64,000 nucleotides of DNA from Flavobacterium sp. CF136 (GTDB lineage Bacteria > Bacteroidota > Bacteroidia > Flavobacteriales > Flavobacteriaceae). Below are positions 1 through 8,622 of the stretch, piece by piece. The notes under the pieces were generated by a model that had not been told where the DNA came from, did not search any database, and saw only the letters and a list, made by a program, of their open reading frames with translations. A program made the position numbers and the translations under genes. Position 1 is the stretch's first letter; every line of letters begins with the position of its first letter. Location of the stretch: assembly GCF_000282055.1 (NCBI RefSeq), contig NZ_AKJZ01000032.1, positions 1 to 64,000 of the forward strand, read 5' to 3'.

Positions 1-86
1 AGTCCATTCGGCTTCGCTCAGGATAAACTTAGTTGAAGGCTTGTCAATTGGAAAGGGCTTCAACTCCGCTCAACCTGACACTATCT
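1..86. repeat. Dispersed inverted-repeat element, copy 1
   Basis: The stretch GGCTTCGCTCAGGATAAACTT recurs almost unchanged near 56440. The far end of this copy, read on the minus strand (AGTGTCAGGTTGAGCGGAG), matches the start of the second copy (AGTGTCAGGCAGAG). The two halves here face each other. It is extragenic and is cut by the window edge, so its true length is unknown. It looks like a REP or MITE-type flavobacterial repeat. Confidence 0.6.
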
Positions 87-130
87 TTAATTACACCAAA
101 CGTGTTAACATTATTTGTTTAATAATAAAT

Positions 131-162
131 AAAAAATGCCCTTTTCGAAAGGGCATTTTTTT
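131..162 (-). terminator. Intrinsic terminator after bcp
   Basis: A 9-bp stem ATGCCCTTT/AAAGGGCAT with a 3-base loop is flanked by A and T runs on the two sides, so it can work in both directions. It lies just past the bcp stop codon. Confidence 0.8.
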
Positions 163-174
163 GAACAATGATTT

Positions 175-627
175 TTATTTTAAAATTTGAGCAGCATGTT
201 CTTTCGTTTTAACCTGCGAAATAACCTCATCAATTATTCCTTTTTCGTCAATTACAAAAGTAGTTCTGTGGATTCCGTCGTATTCTCTTCCCATGAATTT
301 CTTTGGTCCCCAAACGCCAAATGCATTGATTACTGATTTGTCTTCGTCAGCCAATAACGGAAAAGGGAATTCGTATTTATCCTTGAATTTTTCCTGTGCT
401 TTTTGACTGTCGGCACTTACGCCCAAAAGTTCATAATTATTTGCTTTAAAACGTTCAAAATTATCTCTTAAATCACAAGCCTCAGCAGTACAACCAGGAG
501 TACTCGCTTTTGGGTAAAAGAAAACTACTAATTTTTTTCCGGCATAATCTGCCAGTTTATGTGTTTTTCCGTCCTGATCAGTTCCTGAAAAATTTGGGGC
601 TTTATCCCCTTTTTGTAATGTTGTCAT
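175..627 (-). CDS. bcp: Thioredoxin-dependent thiol peroxidase (Bcp/PrxQ peroxiredoxin)
   Basis: This 150-residue cytoplasmic peroxiredoxin reduces H2O2 and organic hydroperoxides with electrons from thioredoxin. The AhpC/TSA thioredoxin-like fold fills the whole protein. The motif TPGCTAEACDLRD carries the peroxidatic Cys46 and a resolving Cys51, five residues apart as in the PrxQ/BCP subfamily. The length equals the family norm and the ATG start gives the usual N-terminus. The gene stands alone, with a strong terminator at 131-162. No TAnnTTTG promoter is obvious upstream. The family assignment is secure; the physiological substrate is not readable from the sequence. Confidence 0.95.
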   Translation of the reverse strand: MTTLQKGDKAPNFSGTDQDGKTHKLADYAGKKLVVFFYPKASTPGCTAEACDLRDNFERFKANNYELLGVSADSQKAQEKFKDKYEFPFPLLADEDKSVINAFGVWGPKKFMGREYDGIHRTTFVIDEKGIIDEVISQVKTKEHAAQILK

Positions 628-689
628 ATTTTTATTTTAGATTGTTGACTTTAGATTTTAGATTTCTACCACTATCGTTAATTTGAAAA

Positions 690-850
690 TGGCAGGTGTT
701 TTGCCCCGGGTTGCAGTGAAAACCCCGGAGTTATGGGAGTTTACATTTTTTGCATTGGCAAAGCGACCAGCGGAAGCTCTTGCAAATGCTTAAAAATGTT
801 ACTGACAGAACGAGGAGTTGCAACGGAAAACCGGATTAGGCACATGATGA
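690..850. repeat. GC-rich structured intergenic element
   Basis: Between bcp and nth the base composition shifts to GC-rich. A long imperfect hairpin spans about 742-800: ACATTTTT and GCATTGGCAAAGC on the left pair with AGCTCTTGCAAATGC and AAAAATGT on the right. It is flanked by two imperfect direct repeats, GTTGCAGTGAAAACCCCGG near 719 and GTTGCAACGGAAAACCGG near 816. This looks like a dispersed repeat unit or a structured RNA rather than a gene; the family is not identified. Confidence 0.4.
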
Positions 851-886
851 AAATTATACTATTTTTACGTCATTAAAAATACGGAA

Positions 887-1537
887 ATGAATAAAGAAGC
901 ACGCGTACAATTTGTTATAAATACGTTAAAAGAACTCTACCCTACTATCCCTGTACCGCTTGACCACAAAGATCCTTATACATTATTGATAGCGGTTTTA
1001 CTTTCGGCACAATGTACGGATGTGCGTGTGAATCAAATTACGCCATTGCTTTTTGCAAAGGCTGATAATCCGTATGATATGATTAAAATGTCAGTAGAAG
1101 AGATCAAGGAAATTATCCGTCCCTGCGGATTATCACCAATGAAATCGAAAGGTATTCATGGTTTGTCACACATTTTGATTGACAAACATGACGGAAAAGT
1201 TCCACAGAGTTTTGAGGCTCTTGAAGAATTGCCTGCCGTTGGTCATAAAACAGCCAGCGTTGTTATGTCACAAGCTTTCGGAGTTCCTGCTTTCCCTGTT
1301 GATACGCATATCCATAGATTGATGTACAGATGGAATCTTTCGAACGGAAAAAATGTAGTGCAGACAGAAAAAGATGCTAAAAGATTATTTCCAAGAGATT
1401 TATGGAATGATTTGCATCTTCAGATTATTTGGTATGGACGTGAGTACTCACCTGCACGTGGCTGGAGTCTGGAAAAAGATATCATTACGAGAACTATTGG
1501 GAAAAAATCTATTATCGATGAGATGACTAAAGTTTAG
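887..1537 (+). CDS. nth: Endonuclease III (DNA glycosylase/AP lyase), cluster-less form
   Basis: This 216-residue base-excision repair enzyme should remove oxidised pyrimidines and cut abasic sites. The helix-hairpin-helix LPAVGHKTAS (about residues 115-124) supplies catalytic Lys121, and VDTHIHR supplies Asp139, matching E. coli Lys120 and Asp138. The C-terminus differs from E. coli Nth: the region that normally holds the C-X6-C-X2-C-X5-C ligands of the [4Fe-4S] cluster contains no cysteine at all (IIWYGREYSPARGW onward). The protein is therefore predicted to lack the cluster while keeping both catalytic residues. It is a single gene reading away from bcp, with no clear promoter or terminator. 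Confidence 0.92.
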   Translation: MNKEARVQFVINTLKELYPTIPVPLDHKDPYTLLIAVLLSAQCTDVRVNQITPLLFAKADNPYDMIKMSVEEIKEIIRPCGLSPMKSKGIHGLSHILIDKHDGKVPQSFEALEELPAVGHKTASVVMSQAFGVPAFPVDTHIHRLMYRWNLSNGKNVVQTEKDAKRLFPRDLWNDLHLQIIWYGREYSPARGWSLEKDIITRTIGKKSIIDEMTKV

Positions 1538-1636
1538 AATTCAGTTTTAGTCCATAAAGTTTTAAAAGTTGCTAAAATTCTCTTAGAACTCCAGCAACTT
1601 TTAAATCTAACAAATTTGAACTTTTGTACCTGACAG

Positions 1637-2698
1637 CTACATCCCCGCTTTTAAAGAATTATACTCATTTGTCATATCAAGAGCTCTGTAAACTCCTAAA
1701 AGTGTTTTCTTTACATCGATACTTTTAGGATCAATGACAAGTGCTTTTTTAAGATATGGAATTGCACTTCTGACGATATCATCTTTCTGGGCATTTAATT
1801 TATCATATTCCAGCATTTCTTTTTTGGAATTTCCTAAAGCATCCATCTTATCAACTAAGGTTTTTTTAGATTGTAACTTTATATAAGCAAGATTAATATA
1901 GGCATCTATAAAATTAGGATCTATTTCTAAAACATTATTATAAGCAATTTCAGATTTAGCTAAATCATCTTTTTCAAGATAAGCATACGCTAAATGCCTT
2001 GCAATATCAAACTTTTTAGAAGGAACAAACTCATTTCTAGGTTTTTCGTAAAGTCCTGCCTGAATAAACGATTCTCTTGCTTTTGGTGAAATAAAAGCAT
2101 CTTCTTCTTTTGTTTTTATGTTAGTAGCGTAATAAATAGTACCTTTTCCTGAATACTTAATTTTTTTTAGTTCTTCCAAATATCGAATTGCCAAATCGTA
2201 ATCTTTTGCATTCATATATGAAGCTGCAGCATTAAAGAGGTTCAGTGTATCTTTTTTATCAAACAAATAAACTTTATAGCTCTTTTCTCCGCTTTCCTTG
2301 AAATTACCTGCTTTAAAATCACTCATGGCACCATTAACAAGCTTAGATTTCATATCTTTTAATGCCAAAGTAGCTTTTACGGAAAATTTATATTTACCGG
2401 ATTCGTTTTCATATAAAACTACATCCTGATAAGACTCGGAGGCGAGCGTAAAATTATTAGCTGCATCTATATTTTTGATAGCTAAATCCTTTAATACATT
2501 TCCTTTCAAAAAGTAAAATTCTGATTTCTCTTCATCCGGTGCATTAAGAATAAGATATTCTGTCTTTTTTAAAATCCCTATTGCCTCTTCAGGTTTTCCT
2601 TTTTCAAAAAGAGTCTGGGCGTCTTTTATTTGACTCTTTTGAGAATATACTCCAACATTTATCAATACTATTGATAACATTATAAATTTTATTTTCAT
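1637..2698 (-). CDS. Secreted TPR-repeat protein
   Basis: This 353-residue protein has a cleavable signal peptide (MKIKFIMLSIVLINVGVYSQ) and is probably periplasmic. Residues 22-60 and about 160-280 read as helical tetratricopeptide repeats; the clearest pair is around YNNVLEIDPNFIDAYINLAY, and another lies near the C-terminus (LKKALVIDPKSIDVKK). TPR domains mediate protein-protein contacts, so an assembly or scaffold role is likely, but no enzyme motif is visible and the partner is unknown. It is a monocistronic leftward gene with a long AT-rich leader region. Homologues with this layout are common in Flavobacteriia. Confidence 0.8.
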   Translation of the reverse strand: MKIKFIMLSIVLINVGVYSQKSQIKDAQTLFEKGKPEEAIGILKKTEYLILNAPDEEKSEFYFLKGNVLKDLAIKNIDAANNFTLASESYQDVVLYENESGKYKFSVKATLALKDMKSKLVNGAMSDFKAGNFKESGEKSYKVYLFDKKDTLNLFNAAASYMNAKDYDLAIRYLEELKKIKYSGKGTIYYATNIKTKEEDAFISPKARESFIQAGLYEKPRNEFVPSKKFDIARHLAYAYLEKDDLAKSEIAYNNVLEIDPNFIDAYINLAYIKLQSKKTLVDKMDALGNSKKEMLEYDKLNAQKDDIVRSAIPYLKKALVIDPKSIDVKKTLLGVYRALDMTNEYNSLKAGM

Positions 2699-3273
2699 GT
2701 TTAGATTAGTTTGATTGTTAAAATAGATTTTTGGTTTTTTATTTTATGTGCATTCTCTTAGCAGAAATACAAAGACTTAAAAGTAATTTTCAATATTTTT
2801 TTAATGAAAAATCTTTCTATGTCTTATAACTTTTTTAATAAAATTGCACCATACTTTCAAATCTTTTTAGATTTAAAAGCTCATCAAACTGAATAATTAA
2901 TTAGTGTAGTTTTTTATCATATTAAATAATTTTTATGGGGTTAAACGCATCTCTCCTTCTTGACATTGTAAATAAAAAAAGCTTTTTAACAGTATTTAAA
3001 TTATAAATGTTTTTTTACTTATTATTTTTTACAAACTATTTATTTTTTATCTAAAATAAAATTAAAAATTGAATACACAAATAAAAAAGAAGCAATTTTT
3101 TATCTAAATCGTTATATTAAAATAAAATAAATATTAACTTACAAATATTGCAATTTTACAACATTATCGACTACAGAATTATTATGCCAACATATAAATA
3201 AATCCTTAAACTTAAAATCCAATATTTTTTAAATCAGAATATTAAGGCATTATTTTTAAGTTTTTAAACAAAA
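2699..3273. other. AT-rich intergenic region with no recognisable gene
   Basis: About 575 bases of extremely AT-rich DNA lie between the TPR gene and the terminator of the sigma-factor unit. It contains two direct copies of TTTTTTATCTAAA (near 3045 and 3097) and no ORF with coding character. It may hold the promoter of the TPR gene, but no TAnnTTTG match with a correctly spaced TTTG was found. Confidence 0.5.
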
Positions 3274-3316
3274 AAAACTCACTATCAGTATTTTACATAC
3301 GAATAGTGAGTTTTTA
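3274..3316 (-). terminator. Terminator of the sigma-factor operon
   Basis: The inverted repeat AAAACTCACTAT / ATAGTGAGTTTT has a loop of about 17 bases and a T-run on the minus strand. It lies downstream of the leftward sigma factor and its 47-residue companion ORF. Confidence 0.75.
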
Positions 3317-3373
3317 CCAAAACGACCATTTGGTTTTCTTTGAAATAAACATCCGACAAAAGTAGTGGGCTGT

Positions 3374-3517
3374 TTAATTAGCTATAATCTCAAAACTTTT
3401 ATTATCAATTTTCACAACTGTTAAAGCTTGTGAGTAACTTAATAAAAAAGAAACGACTTCTTTTTTAGGTTTTAGATTTTTAGAAGCTAATGCTTTTTTA
3501 GAGTAAATTTTCGCCAT
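3374..3517 (-). CDS. Small ORF downstream of the sigma factor (47 aa)
   Basis: A basic 47-residue ORF starting MAKIYSKKALASKNLKPKKE lies 50 bases after the sigma-factor stop and just before a clear terminator, so the two genes very likely share a transcript. The frame also opens at an upstream ATG (3556). The start at 3517 is preferred because the residues before it look non-coding, while MAKIYSKKAL reads like a real N-terminus. The second half (EVVSFLLSYSQALTVVKIDN) is an amphipathic helix-like segment. No domain is recognised. A role linked to the sigma factor is inference from position only. Confidence 0.6.
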   Translation of the reverse strand: MAKIYSKKALASKNLKPKKEVVSFLLSYSQALTVVKIDNKSFEIIAN

Positions 3518-3567
3518 ACTATGAAAATGTTTTATTATAGTATAACGAGCTAACATTCAAAATAGTA

Positions 3568-4152
3568 TTAGTTGGTTAAAATAATTTGATGTTTGTCAAT
3601 AATTTTTCTCAAATTCATCAAAGCATAGCGCATTCTGCCTAATGCAGTATTAATACTAACCCCTGTAAGTTCTGAAATTTCCTTGAAACTCATATCCTGA
3701 TACATACGCATCACCAAAACTTCTTTTTGATCATTAGGAAGTTCTTCAATTAATTTTTTAAGATCAACTTCAACCTGATCTACAATCATTTTACCTTCGA
3801 TAGTCAGGGAATCATCAGACATAATCGAAAAAATCGAAAATTCTTCTGTTTCTCTGTACATTGGCATTTTTTTGGTTTTACGAAAATGATCCACAATCAG
3901 ATTGTGAGAAATACGCATAACCCAAGGTAAAAATTTGCCTTCTTCATTATAAGAATTATTTTTTAAAGTCTTGATTACTTTAATAAAGGTATCCTGAAAA
4001 ATATCATTTGAAATGTCTCTGTCTGCAATTTTTGAATATATAAATCCGTATATTTTAGACTCATGTCTTTTTATTAATGTCGACAAAGCTTTTTCGTTGC
4101 CTTCGACATAATTTTTAACCAATAGAGAGTCTGGAATATGTAAATCAGCCAT
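3568..4152 (-). CDS. ECF-type RNA polymerase sigma factor
   Basis: This 194-residue sigma-70 family protein has region 2 at about residues 22-92 (DIFQDTFIKVIKTL, WVMRISHNLIVDHFRK) and region 4 at about 130-185, with a helix-turn-helix MSFKEISELTGVSINTALGRMRYAL. Regions 1 and 3 are absent, so it is an ECF sigma factor. No anti-sigma or FecR-like gene adjoins it; instead a 47-residue ORF follows. This suggests it is not a classical SusC-linked or FecI-type sigma but one of the stand-alone flavobacterial ones, which would direct polymerase to its own promoter set. Regulon unknown. Confidence 0.9.
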   Translation of the reverse strand: MADLHIPDSLLVKNYVEGNEKALSTLIKRHESKIYGFIYSKIADRDISNDIFQDTFIKVIKTLKNNSYNEEGKFLPWVMRISHNLIVDHFRKTKKMPMYRETEEFSIFSIMSDDSLTIEGKMIVDQVEVDLKKLIEELPNDQKEVLVMRMYQDMSFKEISELTGVSINTALGRMRYALMNLRKIIDKHQIILTN

Positions 4153-4399
4153 AATACTTACTTTTTTAGTTTTTGTTTAAATCTGGGTAATTTTTCTAAA
4201 AAGTAATTTTATTGTATAGGCTTTTCTTTTTTTTTTAGGTTATGTTAAAAACGTCTCCAAATTTAACAAATAATTATTTTAAAATGCAAATGAATAGGAA
4301 ACAATTAATAATAAAATAGCAAATAATTTAAATTAAAATTAACCTTTGGTTAAAAAGTGCTTAAAAACATCAAATAATTAAAATGTTTTAACAATTAAA
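4153..4399. other. AT-rich intergenic region upstream of the sigma factor
   Basis: No ORF, RNA or repeat is recognisable between the sigma-factor start and the terminator of the polysaccharide locus. It should hold the sigma-factor promoter, but no good TTTG/TAnnTTTG pair is visible, which would fit control by an alternative sigma factor. Confidence 0.4.
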
Positions 4400-4456
4400 A
4401 AACAAACACAACTCATTATAAACCATTCATTACAAATAAGTTGTGTTTGTTTTTTT
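4400..4456 (-). terminator. Terminator of the beta-glucan utilisation operon
   Basis: A strong stem AACAAACACAACT / AGTTGTGTTTGTT with a loop of about 27 bases is followed by T-runs on both strands. It lies 18 bases after the last gene of the leftward susCD operon. Confidence 0.8.
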
Positions 4457-4473
4457 AATACTATTTGTAGTAT

Positions 4474-5232
4474 TTATTGATAAGCACGAATATAGTCAAT
4501 ATAAAATTTTTGAGGTAAAATAGTATCATCAACATCCGGACCTCCAAAATTCCCTCCTATTGCTAAATTTACAATAATATAAAAAGGTTTATCGAACGGC
4601 CACGTATCTTCATTTTTAACGATAGGATCAAAAGTATAAACCAAAGCAGTATCTACGAAAAAGTCAATTTTTTCTTTACTCCACTCAATTGCATATACAT
4701 GAAAACCTTCTTCTATAGCAGGAAATGCAGTTTTTTTTGTGTTGATGGAGTTTCCATGGCTATCCTGAGTATGCAGGGTTGTATAAACCATATGTGGATC
4801 TCTGCCTATATATTCCAGAATATCTATTTCTCCTGTTTTTGGCCATTTCACCTCATCTATATTGGCTCCCAACATCCAAAATGCAGGCCATAAGCCATGT
4901 CCAACAGGCAGTTTGGCCCTGGCTTCAATTCGTCCGTACAAAAATTCCTTTTTACCTTTTGTTGTAATTTTTGTTGAAGTATATTTTTCGCCTTCTTTTC
5001 TGCCTTCGATAATTAAATTACCGTCTTTAATCCTATGATTATTTTTAGTATAAAGCTGTCTTTCATTATTTCCCCAACCACAAAGATTTGGGCAGCCATC
5101 ACCTAGTTCGAAATTCCAGACAGATTCGTTTAAGTTCTTTTTACTAAAATTTTCTTCCCAAATGAGTTTTCTTTTTGTTTGTTGTCCCAGACAAAAACTG
5201 CTTATCATAAATAGTAATACTACTTTTTTCAT
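4474..5232 (-). CDS. Secreted GH16 beta-glucanase (laminarinase-like)
   Basis: This 252-residue endo-beta-glucanase has a signal peptide (cleavage near residue 16) followed directly by a single GH16 beta-jelly-roll domain. The signature GEIDILEYIG gives nucleophile Glu135, Asp137 and acid/base Glu140; the three-residue spacer with an extra residue (EIDILE) is the laminarinase/lichenase form. Trp residues of the glucan cleft (LWPAFWMLGA) are present. There is no lipobox (LFMISSFCLGQ has a Cys, but in a poor context), so it is probably periplasmic or secreted, unlike the neighbouring GH16 lipoprotein. It is the last gene of the locus and is expected to shorten oligosaccharides made outside the cell. 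Confidence 0.92.
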   Translation of the reverse strand: MKKVVLLFMISSFCLGQQTKRKLIWEENFSKKNLNESVWNFELGDGCPNLCGWGNNERQLYTKNNHRIKDGNLIIEGRKEGEKYTSTKITTKGKKEFLYGRIEARAKLPVGHGLWPAFWMLGANIDEVKWPKTGEIDILEYIGRDPHMVYTTLHTQDSHGNSINTKKTAFPAIEEGFHVYAIEWSKEKIDFFVDTALVYTFDPIVKNEDTWPFDKPFYIIVNLAIGGNFGGPDVDDTILPQKFYIDYIRAYQ

Positions 5233-5318
5233 GCTAATTTTTTTTTTAAAATTTCTAAAATTAAGAAGGTCAGCCTGAAACTGACCTTCTCATTTCATTC
5301 TTATTAATTAATTTATAT

Positions 5319-6974
5319 TTATTGATAAACTCTCACATAATCAATCTCCATAGAAGATTGTGTAAAAGCAGGATCAATGTTGCCACCGAAAGTACCTCCC
5401 ATCGCTACATTCAAAATCAGGAAAAAGCTTTTATTGAAAGGCAAAGAAGCATCATTAGGAACAGAATGAATTAATTGATCATCTACATAAATTTTTACTG
5501 ATGACGGACTCCAAATCGTTTTATACACATGGAATTCTGTTGAAACATTTGCAATTGTTTTAGAACCTGAATTACCATTCCCTCCTGAATGCCCGGGGTA
5601 ATGAAGTGTACCCAGAATAACATTCTGATTATTGCCAACGTGCTCCATAATATCAATCTCTCCGCAGGCAGGCCATGCATTTGTTGCATAATTTTGTCCT
5701 AACATCCAAATTGCCGGCCAGGTTCCGCCACCTATTGGCAATTTTGCACGTACCTCAACTTTTCCGTAAGTAAATGCATATTTACCATCAGATTTTAATC
5801 TTGCCGAAGAATAATCAGAACCTCCTGAGGCTTCTTTTTTAGCAGTAATTTTTAAATTTCCTCCTTGTACAATTACATTTGCTGCGGCATTGGTATAGTT
5901 TTGTTTTTCATTATTGCCAAAACCTCCGTTTCCTAAATCATACCCCCATTTGGCAGCATCCGGCGCTCCATCTGTATTAAATTCATCCGACCATACTAAA
6001 TTTGTGTAATCTGTTACCGGATTCTGAACAGGCGGCGTTGTGGTAAAAGTATGGTACCAGGCTAATGCCGGATTCCCTCCCATTACGGCCCTGACTGTCA
6101 TTCTGTTTGCTGTAATCGATAAAATCTCATAAGAAGTCTGACCAATATAGTACCCCATAAATCCACCGTTGGAGAAATTCATAGTTGTCCCTCTTGTTTG
6201 CGTTGCATGATTTGGGTTTGACATGACTACAGATTCTGAAGGACTTAAAGAAACTGTTTTTACGCCACTTGCATCATAAGCCAAACATGCATCATCCGGA
6301 GAGCTGCCTCCTGCTACACTTGCAAAAGCAGCATTAAAGAACGTAGACCCGCCATTATCCAATTCAAATTTTAACTGCTCTCCATCAAGAGAGAAAGTCA
6401 GCACATTTTCATATAAGCAGCTGCTGGCTGGTGAACCTGCTTTCTCAAAAGCGGCAGCCTGATAATAATTTGCATAATAATTTTTAGTGGCATCACCATC
6501 ATTTTGACCGACACCCAAATGTCCGGGTTCTGAAGCTGACCAATACCATTTTTTAGAAGTTCCTCCTGTTAAAAACTGAACAGCCTCCGGATCACTGAAA
6601 TCACTTAAAACCTCTACTTCAATTGTAGCATTGGTCGCAATTCCTCCTTTTCCGTAAGCAATAGCTGTTACAGTATAAGTATTGACAGCTGTTTTGGTAA
6701 ATCGTTTATCGAATTTTCCGTTTGGGGAATTTTCCGAAGTTCCATCACTAAATACAAATTTGTATGAAATCGCATTATCTGCTTTCACTACAAGTTTTAC
6801 TGTTCCTGAACCATCGCCATAAGGAGTACTGGCAGTTTTTCCAACAATTTCAGCCGTAATCTGAATATTTGTCGGGGCAGTTATGTCTCCAAAAGTAAAA
6901 TCATCTTTTTGGCAGCTTGCCATCAAAAGAATCGTAAATAAGGATACTATCTTTATAATTATTTTTTTGTTCAT
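5319..6974 (-). CDS. Surface GH16 lipoprotein with N-terminal PKD-like domain
   Basis: This 551-residue lipoprotein has lipobox LLMASC with acylated Cys21, followed by QKDD, acidic residues that favour export to the cell surface in Bacteroidota. Residues about 35-125 form an immunoglobulin/PKD-like domain. Residues about 130-315 form a domain of the type often seen between PKD and GH16 modules. Residues 325-551 are a GH16 catalytic domain with CGEIDIMEHVG (Glu439, Asp441, Glu444). It should make the first endo-cuts in a beta-1,3-glucan at the outer surface. It follows the SGBP gene by 11 bases, so the two are cotranscribed. Confidence 0.92.
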   Translation of the reverse strand: MNKKIIIKIVSLFTILLMASCQKDDFTFGDITAPTNIQITAEIVGKTASTPYGDGSGTVKLVVKADNAISYKFVFSDGTSENSPNGKFDKRFTKTAVNTYTVTAIAYGKGGIATNATIEVEVLSDFSDPEAVQFLTGGTSKKWYWSASEPGHLGVGQNDGDATKNYYANYYQAAAFEKAGSPASSCLYENVLTFSLDGEQLKFELDNGGSTFFNAAFASVAGGSSPDDACLAYDASGVKTVSLSPSESVVMSNPNHATQTRGTTMNFSNGGFMGYYIGQTSYEILSITANRMTVRAVMGGNPALAWYHTFTTTPPVQNPVTDYTNLVWSDEFNTDGAPDAAKWGYDLGNGGFGNNEKQNYTNAAANVIVQGGNLKITAKKEASGGSDYSSARLKSDGKYAFTYGKVEVRAKLPIGGGTWPAIWMLGQNYATNAWPACGEIDIMEHVGNNQNVILGTLHYPGHSGGNGNSGSKTIANVSTEFHVYKTIWSPSSVKIYVDDQLIHSVPNDASLPFNKSFFLILNVAMGGTFGGNIDPAFTQSSMEIDYVRVYQ

Positions 6975-6985
6975 GATTTCTTTTT

Positions 6986-8611
6986 TTAATTGGATTGTTT
7001 AATATCATCAAAGTAATAGATTGCCCCTGCTCCCATTTGTCCAAAGTCCGGGAATAAAATTACTCTGTCATATTTATTAGCAGTACTAAAACCGGCTGCA
7101 CTTGTAAGATCAAAAGTCAATACCTGCCAGGCATTAGCCACGGTTGTTGTCGCATGTACTTCTATAAAAACTGTTGGATTACCATTTCCATCTTTTGGAG
7201 ATGTTGATACTTCCATTTTGTATAAGATGTCAGCCCCAACTTTTGGGGACCAGGCATTTACTTTTACAGTTGTTCCTTTCGTATAATCAATTGTTTTTTC
7301 TAAATTCAGACTTGCTCCGGCCCAAACCTGTGCCCCTGAAGTTTTTTCGATTTTAACAACTTTATTAGACATATTAGCTCCGGATTTATCCGGATTTGTT
7401 ACAACTACAACCGGAATAGGTCCAAAACCTGCATCCCCAAAACCACTCCAGGTATAAGTTAAGGCAGCAGATTCAAAATCAAGAGGTAATTCAATTGACT
7501 GAGCCGGGGTTTTATAGAAATAGATATTATCGACAAAGACAGTCCCTCCGGCCCAAGGAGTTCCGACAAGCTTTAATTGAAAAATATCAGCAACCGTTAA
7601 TCCCTGACTGGTAAATGCCGAAATCGGAATGTCTATACTTGTCCATTGATTGGCTACAAGATCTTTTACGACAGGTTTTTCTCCATTAGTTTTACTGATC
7701 AGAGAAGTTTCAATTTTCTGTAAATCAGCAGTCCAAACATCCATATGAAGATATTCCATGCCAGAAACGTCTATTGTTACATTATCTGCCAATGCAATTC
7801 CCTGATAGCTTAATTTAATATAATTCAGCATTTTATCGCCATTCAAATCAAACTCTGTCCAACTGCTTCCTTGTCCGGCCTGACCCCAATCCGGGAAATA
7901 ATTAGTTCCTGCTACATTGGTATATTTAGATCCATAAATAGAAATTACATCTCCGGCCTGTCTGTTTGGTGGTGTCGGTGCTGATGCTGTTGGATTGAGA
8001 ACAAGTTTTGCCGTAACTTCTGTTGTATATTCGGTTGTTTTAATCGCGGCGCTTTTTGAAACTACACGAATGGTATAAACTCCTGCTTCTTTATAGGTAT
8101 ATGAAACCGGTTCTCCATTGTTTGCCGAAACAGGATCGGGTTTTCCGGCCTCTCCAAAATACACATCATAAAACAATGCAAAATCAGCAGTTGCAATAAC
8201 TGTTATTTTTTTGGATACTGATAAATCATTTGTAATAACTACTTCTAAATTTTCAGGGGCCCTAAAAGAAACTATAACTTCTTTGTCTGCCTCAGTTGTT
8301 TTTCCGTTGATACCCATCGCAATAATCTTCGTATGGTACACTCCTTCCGCATAAGTATGTGTAACAGTTGCACCCGGTGACAAATAATCGGATTCTGCAC
8401 TGCCGTCACCAAAATTAATTTTATACTGTGTTGCGCCTTCGCCTTTAGGCAAAAAAGTAACCTTTCCTGTATTATCCTGTGTAACAGTTGTCAGTGCTGA
8501 AATGTTGGCCGGTGGAGCTACATTATCCAAATCAATATCGAGGCCATCGTTTGAACAAGCTATCAGCATTGCCAAAACGAACAGATTTATAATAAAATAT
8601 ATTTTTTTCAT
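6986..8611 (-). CDS. Surface glycan-binding lipoprotein (SGBP) with PKD domains
   Basis: This 541-residue lipoprotein has lipobox MLIAC with Cys19 and a following SNDG. Two PKD-like domains sit at about residues 35-115 (INFGDGSAES, THTYAEGVYHTKIIA) and 120-205 (SYTYKEAGVYTIRVVS). Two beta-sandwich, carbohydrate-binding-like modules follow at about 215-370 and 380-541, both ending in similar IYFYDDI-type strands (VDNIYFYK, IYYFDDIK). There are no catalytic residues. Its place directly after susD, where SusE/F-type proteins are found, points to glucan capture for the SusCD pore. Binding specificity is inferred from the adjacent GH16 genes. Confidence 0.85.
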   Translation of the reverse strand: MKKIYFIINLFVLAMLIACSNDGLDIDLDNVAPPANISALTTVTQDNTGKVTFLPKGEGATQYKINFGDGSAESDYLSPGATVTHTYAEGVYHTKIIAMGINGKTTEADKEVIVSFRAPENLEVVITNDLSVSKKITVIATADFALFYDVYFGEAGKPDPVSANNGEPVSYTYKEAGVYTIRVVSKSAAIKTTEYTTEVTAKLVLNPTASAPTPPNRQAGDVISIYGSKYTNVAGTNYFPDWGQAGQGSSWTEFDLNGDKMLNYIKLSYQGIALADNVTIDVSGMEYLHMDVWTADLQKIETSLISKTNGEKPVVKDLVANQWTSIDIPISAFTSQGLTVADIFQLKLVGTPWAGGTVFVDNIYFYKTPAQSIELPLDFESAALTYTWSGFGDAGFGPIPVVVVTNPDKSGANMSNKVVKIEKTSGAQVWAGASLNLEKTIDYTKGTTVKVNAWSPKVGADILYKMEVSTSPKDGNGNPTVFIEVHATTTVANAWQVLTFDLTSAAGFSTANKYDRVILFPDFGQMGAGAIYYFDDIKQSN

Positions 8612-8622
8612 AATTGATGTTT

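Noticed and set aside
733-876. 47-codon ORF starting ATGGGAGTT in the bcp-nth gap
   Set aside because: It runs across the GC-rich hairpin and direct repeats, is cysteine-rich without pattern, and has no promoter or spacing that suggests translation.
4153-4399. Promoter of the sigma-factor gene
   Set aside because: No TTTG/TAnnTTTG pair with acceptable spacing could be found, so none is reported.
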